NCBI GenBank assembly: GCA_038503065.1
Contig: JBCAMK010000009.1
Span: 806,001-870,000 of the forward strand
From: Paragyromitra xinjiangensis
Taxonomy: Eukaryota > Ascomycota > Pezizomycetes > Pezizales > Discinaceae
Direction of reading: 5' to 3'
Length of the DNA stretch: 64,000 nt
A program made the translations under genes and the position numbers. The notes beneath the pieces are model-generated. The model ran no database searches, was not told where the DNA came from, and saw nothing but the letters and a program-made list of their open reading frames with translations. Position 1 is the stretch's first letter; every line of letters begins with the position of its first letter. Shown here one piece after another: positions 46,575-57,687 of the stretch.

Positions 46575-47951
46575 CTAGAGCACCCAAACCTCCTTAACCT
46601 TACCCGCAGCAGCCTTAACTCTCTCCTGCAAATAAAGCGCTATACCCTCCTCATTATCCGCCCTAGCCAACTCCAAAGCCGTCATACCATTGTAGCTTTC
46701 CATCGCAATATCAATCCCCCTCTCAACCAACAACTTAACCATTTCCTCCCCCCGACACTGCACAGCCCAGTGCAACGCCGTCCTATGAATATTATCCTGA
46801 GCATTAATATCCGCACCATTATCCAGCAGCACCCCAGCAGCCCTCACCCCCTTCTCTTCAGCCACAGCCCTGATTACCGCACAATGCAGCGGAGTCCTCC
46901 CTCTACATCCCCATGCATCCACATCAGCCCCATGCTTCAGCAGCACCCTAACCATCTCACTCAGTCCAAACTCCGCCGCACAATGAAGCGGAGTATTCCC
47001 ATTTCTATCCCTCGCGCTAACATCAGCGCCACGCTCCACCAGCAAACCAAGCACCTCCACCTCCTCCTCCCCTTCCTCCCGATCCTTCACCATATGCAGC
47101 ACCGTCTGCCCAGAATGATCCTTCGAAGCGATATCAGCCCCCCGCTCAAGCAGCAACCCCACAACCTCAGCCCTCCCATGAAGACTCGCCAAATGCAACG
47201 CACTCCTCCCATCCGAATCCTTCCCAGCAATATCAGCCCCTCTATCAAGCAACATCTTAACAATCCGCGCATACCCCATCATCGCAGCATTATGAAGCGC
47301 AGTAACCTGCTGTCTCCCCCTCGCATCCACTTCAGCACCCTTCTCGAGCAACAGCCTAACCACACCTTCATACCCCCCCAACACAGCAAAATGTAGTGCA
47401 GTGATCCCAAAATACCCCGGAATACCAACATCACATCCCTTCTCCAGAAGAAGCCGCACCATCGCCTCTTGTCCATAATCCGCAGCCAAGTGCAACGATG
47501 ACTTGTACGCGTTAGCCTTCGCATTCATATCCGCACCTTTTTCAATCAGCAGCCGTGCAACCCCCTCGTGTCCGCCCTTGATCGCCCAATGTAAGGGCGT
47601 GTATCTACGGGACCCAGCATGTCCCGCAATATTCGCACCTCTCTCTAACAGTAGACCAACAGTCGATTCGTGTCCATGTTCCGCAGCAAGATGGAGCGCA
47701 GTGCTCCCCCCAGGACCACGAACATCGGTGCTAGCTCCCTCCTCGAGCATCATTTTAGCTAGCTGATCATGGCCCCGTTGAGCTGCCCAGATAAGAACCC
47801 GGTCTTTATCCCGTATCATAAAGTTCCGTAGAACAGGGGTTACGAGGAAGTTGGCGTGACGGCTGGTTTGGGAGAATAGACTAAGAGAGGCTGATTCGAG
47901 CTCTTCCGAAATCATAAATATAAGTTCGGCCGGGAGACTGAGGAGCGGCAT
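46575..47951 (-). CDS. F-box-like/ankyrin-repeat protein
   Basis: A single exon of 458 aa. The start (LPAELIFMISEELESASLSL, then TSRHANFLVTPVLRN and MIRDKDRVLIWAAQRG) matches the F-box-like start of the gene at 38497-40602. About twelve ankyrin repeats follow with well-kept GxTALHLAAxxG and LLExGA signatures (TALHLAAEHGHESTVGLLLE, TPLHWAIKGGHEGVARLLIE). The repeats are individually diverged, unlike those of its paralog, so this copy is older or more constrained. The C-terminus (ALYLQERVKAAAGKVKE) is a short basic helix. Ubiquitin-ligase adaptor or general binding scaffold are both possible; the partner is unknown. Intact. Confidence 0.9.
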   Translation of the reverse strand: MPLLSLPAELIFMISEELESASLSLFSQTSRHANFLVTPVLRNFMIRDKDRVLIWAAQRGHDQLAKMMLEEGASTDVRGPGGSTALHLAAEHGHESTVGLLLERGANIAGHAGSRRYTPLHWAIKGGHEGVARLLIEKGADMNAKANAYKSSLHLAADYGQEAMVRLLLEKGCDVGIPGYFGITALHFAVLGGYEGVVRLLLEKGAEVDARGRQQVTALHNAAMMGYARIVKMLLDRGADIAGKDSDGRSALHLASLHGRAEVVGLLLERGADIASKDHSGQTVLHMVKDREEGEEEVEVLGLLVERGADVSARDRNGNTPLHCAAEFGLSEMVRVLLKHGADVDAWGCRGRTPLHCAVIRAVAEEKGVRAAGVLLDNGADINAQDNIHRTALHWAVQCRGEEMVKLLVERGIDIAMESYNGMTALELARADNEEGIALYLQERVKAAAGKVKEVWVL

Positions 47952-48740
47952 GGCTGGTGCTGGAGTGGGCTTTTTGGACTATTCCTACTAAGCTCCTCTC
48001 TGAGTGTTTCGTGGCGAAATTTAAGTAGTAGTTGTAGCGATCGTATATCGTTAAGGTGTAAATTTACAGAAACCCAAATCCGTCAAAGCGAAGAACAGAT
48101 ATCGATCTACATAACCGAGATCAGCCACATTCCATCTTCCAACAAGAGCTTAAAAAATACCTAAACACTTATCCAATCTCTATCGCTTAACCACCGCACC
48201 CGCTAAACACCGGTATTGAAATATAGGACCGGGGGGGGATATTCCACTGTTGATCTCAGACCCTGGCGGGGGAAGTTCCTCGAATCTTCCTAAAAGAGTT
48301 TGGCGTTCGATCTTGGTGTGCTGGTGGTGCGTGCGTTGCGGCGGGGTTCAAGCCTTCTTCTGCAGTGCGAGATTCGGTTTTTTGAGGCTCTTCGGTTGCG
48401 GGCCGTCTTGGCGGCGCTGTGTCTCTTGGCGTGGGGTGGCCGAGTAGACGTCGAGTTGGGGGTTCGAGGAGAAGGTTCTGGTGCTCTTGTCAGACCAGTT
48501 GGGTTTGGTTACTGGCAGCCAATGCTGTTCCCTTCAATGCACCAAGGAAACTATCACAGAAAATAATATAACGAAAATTCAAACATAAAAAGTCACTCGT
48601 AAAAAAATTACACAACTGTTCCAGCTAGCCACATGTCCTAGGCCGCTCCACAAAGTTATTGATTGGTTCGTTAAGTACGTCCAACCACCTGGGTTATAGC
48701 ACTACCCATCTGGTCCCAGCTGTACTTGCTAGGAAGCCGT
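47952..48740. other. Intergenic
   Basis: 5' flank of the ankyrin gene. A G-rich stretch at 48232-48275 begins a plus-strand open frame (48250-48447) with no protein-like features. Nothing else is supported. Confidence 0.5.
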
Positions 48741-50090
48741 ATAGTAAAGTAAACCTCTAACTCCTGCCCCTGGTTCCGAAAAACACAATAACTCGCTCTC
48801 CAGGAGCAGTTTGATCATCCCTGCTTTACCTCCAGCTACTGCTAGACGAAGTGCTGCCACTCCATCACAGTCTCGGGCAGTAGGATTAGATCCGTTTTCT
48901 AAAAGTGGTTTAAGAGTCCGTTCTTGCCCTGCCACCGCTGCCCAATGAAGTGCCGTCCGGCCCTCCTTGTCTTGAACGGCGGTATCGGATCCATTCTCCA
49001 GTAATAACCTGATAGTTAATTCGTCTTCTAATCTTGCTGCTTTATGAAATACTGTCGCGTGCTTTTTGTCTCAAGTGGTGATATCGACACCCATCTCTAG
49101 GAATCACCTTATCGTTTCTCCTAAGGAGCCTCCGGGTGCCACGTCATGATATGACCATTCTCCTATGGGACTTCCGGCTACCTCTAGACGAAATACCGTC
49201 TCTCCTTGATTGTTCAGGGCATTGGTATCGGCCTCGTTCTCGAGTAAGAAATCGACCACCGATACACGTCCATACTTCGCCGCCGTGTGGAGTAACGTGT
49301 TCTATCAGAACCCTCTGACCACAAAAAACTAACCACCGACATACAACCATTAAACACAGCGAGGTGCAGCGGCGTCATCCCCAGTGATCTTAAGAAGAAA
49401 CCCCAGCATCCTTCTCTCTCAGAAGACGAACCACCCCCTCGTGCCCGTGTTCCACCACTAATGAAGCGCTGTGGATTCCCAAGTATCCCGTTCATAAACA
49501 TCAGCACCTTTCCCCAGAAGCAGCGCGATAATCCCCTCACTCCCCGACGCCGCAGCACAATGTAACCCCGCGCTCGAACGTCTACAATAACCATCAACAT
49601 CCGCACCCTTCCTCCAACAAAATCCTAACCACCGATTCATACCCACCCTCCGCTGCCAACCACAGCGCTGCACGGCAACATAGAGCCGAAGTATCTCCAT
49701 CTTCATCCAACTCAAACCGACCCTTCCCACATCCGCATAGCACAGAATAATCCATAAAGTCCGGCCCTGGTAATACGCACGTCCATTAACATCACGCCTT
49801 TCTCGAGGAGAAAAGCCACAATCGCCCCGTGCTGCGGGCTGCAGTGCGGCTCCTAGGTATCCTACGCCCCGATCTACCATCAGTCTAGCTATTGACTCGC
49901 GACCATTGCTGGATGTCCAGAAGAGCATCTTATTCTCATCCTGATAGCATCAGCCTATAAAGTAATGGCTTAACAGAGCATTGAGATAGCGGTCTGCCTA
50001 GTAGAAGGAATTAAGATCGTGCGTGATGAGCTCCTCGCGATGGTAAGGATGAGCTCGCTCAAGAAGTCGATGTTGCATGGCAGATAGATA
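48741..50090 (-). pseudogene. Decayed F-box-like/ankyrin paralog
   Basis: Reading the minus strand from about 50090, all three frames contain successive pieces of the same protein plan as the two intact neighbours: an F-box-like fragment (FLSELILTIA; LITHDLNSFY, stop, ADRYLNALLSHYF), then ENKMLFWTSSNGRESIARLM, then ankyrin fragments (GLHCAAASGSEGIIALLLGK, TPLHLAVFNGCMSVVSFL, KPLLENGSNPTARDCDGVAA). Many stops and frame changes break it. The downstream end is placed near 48741 where the last fragment fades. Decay is by both substitutions and indels. Not translated as a unit. Confidence 0.8.
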
Positions 50091-51908
50091 TTCTCTGAGG
50101 TTCTCGTGATGATCGAATTAACGCATCGACATCAATATGGGTTTATTGATGGAAACCTTAGGAGCTCATATTTCAATCACGGGTTGTGTTCTTTCAAGGA
50201 AGTTTACCATTATTATTTCCGGTGCCTGAGGTTAGACGGTTGCCAAGCTTTGGGACCACGCGAAGCGTTTTCTCGATCACATAAAATCACTCGAATGGCC
50301 GCGGGCCCTCGAACAGTAAAAAGCCCCATTTGAGATCGCTGGCTAGAAATAACAGGGTCTCTGATAACCAGACAGAGGCCTAAAGTGAGGATACCAATAT
50401 ATGCTAAAGCCCTCACTTGTACCATGTCTCAGTTGTTCAGCAGTCTACTATATACATGGGAGCCACCTAGTAAAACACCAAATACAGGATTAGCTAAGGC
50501 AGAGCAGCTAGATAACCCTAATGAATAGTTAACTTTTCTCCAAGAGGCCATAATCCAATTTCACCCTCACGCAATACCCCTCAGTTCCCAGCCAACACTC
50601 CAACGTGCCGCAACCAGCACGTAGAGAGCAATAGAAAGCCTAAACCCAACCTCAGCTCAACCCCCCCAAAAACCCACTATCCGCGTATCGCGGGAACAAA
50701 CACTAAAGTCCACCACCCAAACAGAAGCACCTCCGAAAACGTACCAACCAGTCTTGGCATCAAACCCCAACAAACCCCCTCCGGCAAGTCCCTTCACCCT
50801 AGCTCAATCCCCACTAGCGACCCCCCACACTCCTCGGACCAAAAGCGGAACCCTCCCCCATCAGATAAAAATAAAGTTCACCGACAGGAACATCTATTGC
50901 GCAAGCACCTACGTCACCAACCGGCGTCTCGAGAATACACGGTTTCAGCTAACTCGTCATAACCGTACGGGGGGTGATGTCAATGAGATATCTAGATGAG
51001 ATATCTACAGTTTATTCAGGGTTATTAGGGGCCCCTAGGGTACGGGTGTAGCGTTACTTTATTTTAGGATACTGGTTAAAGTTTGATACAATAAAACCCG
51101 TACAACGGGAGGAAATAGAGAAAACTATCAACCACACTACCCCTAAGATTCAAACCATCGGATCTATTACTCCTCAAGCCCAGTAAAACCTAGCTAATCC
51201 AATCCAATCCAAAACACCTAAAATAGTAAACCCCACAAAACTAAAACCTACCTAACCACCATATCCACATGCACGTGAACAACGCATGAACCCAAGAACC
51301 CACGGCATTGGCTGATCTCTAAAAAAAGGAAAGAAGGGTCTCAACTATTCGCATAGAAATCCGGGGCAAATCCATACGAGCTGACTCGAGGATAGGTTTT
51401 TGTCGACCGATTCAATTCGAAACTAATAAAAAACAAGAAACCAGGCTAGCTATGAAACAGATAGCAAAACAACGAAGGAGGAAAGAAAAAGGAAATCGCC
51501 AAATAAGATACATGCGAATATGCGCGCAGCAAATTGATGGCTAGCTATGAAGAAAAGAACCAACAAGAATTGTACGAAAGAAACAGAAATAGAAACAGGA
51601 AATAACAACACCAAAATAACACCAACCGCCTCCAGTAAGATAACCCCGAACCACCGTCTTGATAGTTACCATCCGCTAGCCTCCAGGCCCAGAAACGAAA
51701 CAGTAAAGCAGTCTTTTAAACTCCAAGTATCGATGTATTCGAATAGAAAGAAGAAAAGAACCCAGCACCCGCCCAAATCCAATCAATCACCCCAAACCCT
51801 CCTCTTATCGTATCCATATCGTATACCACATCCAAACACAAAAGGAAAAGAGAAAAGGAAAGAAACGCCTTTCCACTCAAAAAACCCCATCTTATCCCCA
51901 GATCCTGA
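50091..51908. other. Intergenic, gene-poor
   Basis: No gene is supported. A Pro-rich plus-strand frame at 50754-50999 lacks an ATG and recognisable domains. The final 300 bases are the 3' flank of the small poly-Ser gene. Confidence 0.45.
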
Positions 51909-52546
51909 CTATGAAGGGAAAAAGCTATCGTACTCCTCCTCGGTGAGTATAATCTCATGCACCGTCTCCGGCTTTTGAATCCCATTATGAATCGTGATCT
52001 CCGACGACGACGGCAAGAATATATCTGTTACACCCAAATCAGCCCCACTCGCCACCAACAATTGGAGTGGAGATAACAAACCTTGATTCCAATCGAAACC
52101 CTGAGATGCTTTGACGCACGTTATCTATTTCCCCACCACCGGCACATTAGCCGAAAAGTCCATAATAAACTCCCGAGGAACGGGGAGGGGGGGCAATAAA
52201 GCGAAGTAAGCTTACCAGTCGCGGAGACCCATCCCGGATTCCCAAATCAAACACTGAATGTTCCACACGACTGACCGAAGAGCCTACAAGAGCAAACTCG
52301 CGTCAGCCCCACATTCGGCAAGTAAATAACCACTATAACACAAGGGGCAAACATACTCAACAGTGACGGGCGCCGTCTATGATACATCATGGAGCCTGAA
52401 GAAGACGAAGAGGAAGAGGAAGAAGACGAAGTTGACAATCTAGACACTCTGTTGGTAGGCGACGTAGCACCGGATGAAGAGGCCGAAGACGAGGAGGAGG
52501 ATGATCCGCCCGTTCTGTTAGGGATGCAGATTGCGGCCGAAGACAT
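51909..52546 (-). CDS. Small four-exon fungal protein with poly-Ser N-terminus
   Basis: Exons 52546-52357, 52283-52216, 52169-52140 (or to 52137) and 52100-51909 encode about 159-160 aa. Intron donors are GTATGT, GTAAGC and GTGGTG (or GTGGGG), with AG acceptors, all in phase. The N-terminal third is Ser-rich with two long Ser runs. A basic RRRPSLLSSSVSRVEH segment follows, then DLGIRDGSPRLFIMDFSANV, GFDWNQGLLSPLQ and an acidic end (TVHEIILTEEEYDSFF). I recall proteins with RRxSLL ... FDWNQ ... LxxEE in many filamentous ascomycetes, annotated only as hypothetical. The gene is invisible to a single-frame search because the coding sequence is broken by three introns in under 650 bp. The third splice site pair is the weakest. 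Confidence 0.75.
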
Positions 52547-54806
52547 GGACGAGGAGATGTTTGTGAGGGGGTGGTGAAGACTAAAGGGACCCGAGTTGGA
52601 ATGGGAGGGGGGATTGTCCTGTTCTTATTGCTACGGTGGAGCTGGATGGATGGATGGTGGAGACGGTGTGCTCACGAGGGGGTTGTTATCGTTGAGTTGA
52701 GCCGGGCGGCGTGGATAAACGGAATGACGATAGGTAGAGAGATGAAGGATATGTACGAAGCAGCAGCAGCAGCAGAGGAGGCGTTCGATCGATCGAGGCT
52801 AGAACTGCACGAGAAGGGAAGAGAAGCCGTGAACAAAACCAACAATGGTACAGCACCGCGGAAGAGTAGAGAAGGAGAGAAGAGGAAACAACAACAACAA
52901 GTAGACAGCAGCTGGAGAAGAAGCAAAACAGAACGGGCAGAGAAGAGCAGTGTGAACTGGGCTGGGCCCTACACATATATGTAAGTAAATGAGGCTACTG
53001 CTCTGACACAGTTCTATGCAAACCCACCACCACCACCATTCACCATCCACTATTCCCCCCAAGACTCAAGGCTACGGTCCTATCCCAACCAGCCCAACCG
53101 AAACAGGGCCATCCCACCCTTCCCTCCCCCCCACCACACGTCGGTTTCCGTCAAACAACCTTGACTCAGCGGTGCATGACATGACTCCACGTCGCTCGGC
53201 GGCGCGCGCGGAGCTTCGCCCAGCCCTGGTCCCGAGGTAACGCGTTCATCAAACACGGAAGAGGATCCAGTTTTCCATGCCTCTGTAGCAAAGCCGTATC
53301 GTTTGCTTTTTTCTAATAAAACAGCATACAGTAGAGTAGGGTAGAAGAGTAGAGTAGCTACCCTGCATGCAACCTGTAGCTGAATCGCAAACTGGACTAG
53401 GGATACATTACATCTTGAACTCTGGGTCTTCCTTTCTTTTCGAAATCTAGCATTCGTTTCATTATGCAGCTTCTTCTGTGCTTTGAAGATTCACTCACAC
53501 TCAGGCTGCACGCACGCACGCACTGCGCATCCTTTTTACACTGCCTGCTCTACCGAAATACCCAGTTGCAGCCAGCCCTCCTCGATCGCTAGATTGATTA
53601 ACCTTCCAGGCACGCACCACCCCCAGTAGATGTTGTCATACGTCGTTGCTATCTGGCTGCCGGTATCTAATCGATAGCCGTTGCCGCTTTCAGGTCCAAT
53701 CCAAGTCAAGCTCCAAAGGAAACAAAAGAGCTAGCATGAAACGAAGCCGATTAGAAACTCTAGCCTCGCCGAGGCCTAATCCAGACAAGGCGATCGAAGA
53801 AAAAGGCTGTGGGACACAAGGCGAATCCGGAAAACGGCTTTCCAACTAACCGTACTTCTTCACCAACTATCACTAACCACGACCGGTCTCAATCTCAATC
53901 TCGAAAATCACTATCAACAACGAACAGAAACCCAGATAATCGAATCTGAGCGCACGCAACAAAAAAGGGATCCACCTCAAAGCACGGAAAACTAGTGTCG
54001 CCTATGCCCTTTCCATTCCATTCCATCCCATTCAGCTCTCTGCCTTCCTTCACCAGAAACCTCCAATGCGCCATTGAAATTAACGAATAAAAAAAAAGGG
54101 CATACACAAAAAATTCAAAAGCCACCAATCCAAGCAAACCCCCCCAACCCCTTAGGAAGCCGTAGAAGAGCTAAAAACAGTAACAGACAAACATACAGTG
54201 TAAGAGATATTAGTGTAGCCCTCCCCCCCCCGATTTTAAACCCAGCCTCGGCCCTGCCGTAGAACGTGATTATATACCAAGTAAGCCATAAGTTGGCCTA
54301 CTTCCTTGTCATGAGAGCGAAAGATGAATGAACCCAAGCCAACCCACAAACAAGTCGAGTAAAAAAACCGTGCATCGAAAAGAAAAGGGTATATGGGTTG
54401 AGAAAAGAAAAGACAATTGACAATAATATATGTCAAGATCAAAAGTAGTTAAAGAAGATAGAGGATCGAAGATAGAACCAGAACCAGAACCATCGGATAG
54501 GAAAAACGGTAGACAAAAGAGATCGCAAGTAGCGCAAGTAAAAGGAAAAAGCCACCACCCCCCATCAACAACCCTGCTCCCGCCAAACAACGTTCAAACG
54601 TTATCCCATTACCGAAAAAGACAAGCAAAAAAAAAAATATACCCCCAGAACATTCCCCACCAACATACTCCCCGATACCTAGTAAAAAAAGCTCACAAAC
54701 AAAATGATACGAGGAAGAGAAATAAAGGAGACAAAAGAAACATTGGAATTACATTTCCCTCATTCATATCGTATCACCCGACCCACTTGTCGTGGTCGTC
54801 AATTAA
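52547..54806. other. Intergenic 2.3 kb
   Basis: 5' flank of the small poly-Ser gene and 3' flank of the RasGAP gene. A short AGC repeat lies at 52759-52773 and a CCA repeat near 53023-53040. Alternating purine and pyrimidine tracts produce long low-complexity frames on both strands. No gene supported. Confidence 0.5.
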
Positions 54807-57687
54807 TTACCAATTCTTCTTTCTGGCGAACCTCTTATTAAGCAGCGCCAGGACCTTTGGCACATTGAACTGAACATACTCTAGATCTAGCTCGTCGTGG
54901 TTGTTCTGCTGCATTTCGAGCAAGTCGTCTAGTTTTAGATCAAGCTCAAGGAGTCCCCGGTTCCGACCTGAAATCAAAGAATCCATGATAAGCTTATGCA
55001 TATTCCCACTAGGATAACCCGGGGAAGGAAGATGTAGGCCGATAGGTTCCTCACCTTTGTAGTGGAGTGAGATAACGAACGTTCCGGGCGTTGGGGATGT
55101 GATGGTAAAGAAGATATTTGCACGGCTGTTTCGGTTAGTAACAAGCACCTTCATTGTCAAAGGGGGGAAGTATCATACCGATTATCGGGAACGTTGCTTT
55201 TCTGGATAACACCTTCCTTCTCGAGCTGCTGGTGGGTGAACTTATATGGTCCCAAAACTTGCTGCTTCTGTTGCTTACTCCTTTGTTTTCCTTCCGACTG
55301 GCTCCGTACATTATGCAAATACGACTTATAAGTCTCTAACTGGCTTACTAAGTACGCGTTATGATCCCGAATCGTTTTATAAACCTCATCGAGCTTCTTC
55401 GATTCATCCATAACTTTATCTTTCAGAGAACCCAGATGCACAAGCTCTTGTTCGACTTCCTCCTGAAGAATCTGATAATTGTCCAGATCCGTGATAACAC
55501 CCAGATCCTTCAACTGATTCAACAATTCCAATCCTCTCATCCCTTTCTTAAACATCCCCATATCCTTCATCGTTGCCGCCGTATCCGCAATCTTCCGTAG
55601 ATTAAGGGGTCTTCTAACTGCTGGCGACATTGGCGGGAGTGTTCGTAGGAGTTGTACAAAAATCGACTTGGCCTCCATAAAGTACACATCTTCTTGAGTG
55701 ATATCCAGGGCAGCGGACAGATCTATAACCATATCCGTTAGCATAGTTACCAGAAGATCATTCGTCAATCGTACCATCAATAGCACTCTCCCACCGACTA
55801 AATAGTGGTAAGTTAATCGCCCTATTCTCTTTCCTTGGCAACTGTGGTGGGGCAGGCCCAAGCTCTCCGAGGAGCAAGGAAAGGTGTTCAGTATCGCGTC
55901 CCTGGAACTTGCCGGCGTTAGCTCTGGTTCGTAACCTTAATCAGTCTTCGGGCTCTTGAGATTGTGTACCAATTCCTTCGAGTGCTTCTCGAGCAGCGTA
56001 TGAGTAGCATAAACCTCGTTCAATGTGATATTGAGCTCAAGATCTTTCTTTGACAAGGCAACGTAGTTATCCATCTCCAGTGACTCGTAAAAGTCTCCCA
56101 CCTCGCACAGGTCGTTGAGGAACTTGTTAATGCGGACTTTGTTATTCGATATGAACGGCGAGAGCTTCGCCATGTATGGCTCCTTGGAATACGACGGCTT
56201 GTTCGCCAGATTCTGTAGCATCTTCGCGATAAGAGTTAAAGTCCGTCTCGGGTGCTCCGATGGGTTATTATCGATGAGCATGTATGAGCGCGGGGTGACA
56301 ATCGCTGGGTTCAAGAACCGCAGAAAGAAGAAACTGCCAATGAGCGTGCAAATAACCTGATCCTTCGCGTCCGGATATTTCCTCCTCGTCAGGGATCTAA
56401 TCTGCTTACAGATCCACCTGATCCCATAGGGTGTCTCGTTGATATTGTCGATAATGGTCGCCAAAAACGTATTCGCGAGTTCCATCAGCATGGTAAGACG
56501 TGGTTCAATAATCGCCTGCACCTGGGGATTCTCCGCGGCCTCTTCGACAGACACGCTACGCGGCATATTAGCCGGGAGAGTTCCAGTGTCTTCCTCCACC
56601 TTCCTAACCATCCGCTCGTAGACTTTCAATGGATTGATTTCAAGGTTTAGATCCTTGAGCTCAATAAGGTTATTAATCTGCTTCGCGAGGACGACTTTCA
56701 GGTAGCTCTGTCCGGGACCACGCCGAGTATAGGTAGTCATCATACGAGAGACGGGAGTGTTTGCGCGGAGAAGAGATGAGTATTCGGGAGTGGTGTCGAA
56801 TTGGGCGGAAAGAACGGACTTCACGATGAAGGGTCAATAAGTAACGTTCCACGACATATTTAGGCACGGCCGGAAGGAACCAAACAAACCTGAAACATGG
56901 TAAGCAGAAGATGTTCTTCGCGGCTCTCGTACTGGTTCCCGTAGATCGTGAACATCACCGTTTGTAGAAGCGAGTCGATCTCGGACATGCTGACGAGCCG
57001 ACAAAGCGACGCAATGTGTCGCGGTTCAGACTGGAGAAGAAAAAACAAGTTTCCGTATTGCTGCGTCTTCTGGTCATTCGGAAATGATCCTTCTTGTAGC
57101 TCTGATGACTCGTCGAAATGGCTTGCGACCTCATTTTGCTGCGGTGTAGAACCACCACCGTGTTAGCTCCCTAGGGAAATAAAACAAAAGGGACGACGGA
57201 AGGATAAACACTGACTTCTTCCAACGCCATTCGGTTCTGAATAAGCAGCGCTATCCGCGAATCCAAATACCTCACATCCTTCTCCAACACGAAGTTCTTT
57301 TTCGACTGCGATGAGATTTTCGATTTAAGGTCGCGGAGCGTTTTCTGAACTGCAGACACACCAAAGAACACAAAATGAGATCCACGACCAAATCCAAGCA
57401 ACCCGTACCATCTGAACATTCGGGGGAGAATAGAAAGTCAAAAAATGGAATAAAAAAAGCTGACCTCTCGCAAGTTCATCCTCAATCTCAATGTCTTTGT
57501 CATGCGCAGACATAGACAAATACAACGCCGTAACGCTGTACCTCTTTGACGCCCTTACTGACCTTGGTCCATCAGACCCAATCGTATTCTGTCTTGAAAC
57601 CGGTGCAAAGCTCGACGTCGCAAAGCTAGAAGAGGTAGACGACGTCGAGTTCCTCGCTGAAGGGGCGAGCATTGTGGTGACAGACAT
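54807..57687 (-). CDS. gapA: Ras GTPase-activating protein (GapA/Gap1-type, RasGAP + RasGAP_C)
   Basis: Eight exons: 57687-57465, 57349-57216, 57138-56890, 56818-55970, 55907-55775, 55722-55179, 55125-55055 and 54967-54807. All joins are in phase and give 787 aa, close to S. pombe Gap1 (766). A Ser/Thr-rich start is followed by a coiled segment ([10 protein letters not shown]... [14 protein letters not shown]). The GAP-related domain (about 150-420) has the probable arginine finger R220 in SLLRANT and the FLRFLNPAI motif at 367-375. The RasGAP C-terminal domain follows ([31 protein letters not shown]), then an IQGAP-like end ([35 protein letters not shown]). It would switch off Ras at the plasma membrane and affect polarity and septation. 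The start is the first in-frame ATG (MSVTTMLAP). Confidence 0.95.

Noticed and set aside
50754..50999. Pro-rich open frame of 81 codons
   Set aside because: No ATG at its start, no conserved domain, and it lies in a CCA-rich stretch that opens frames by composition.
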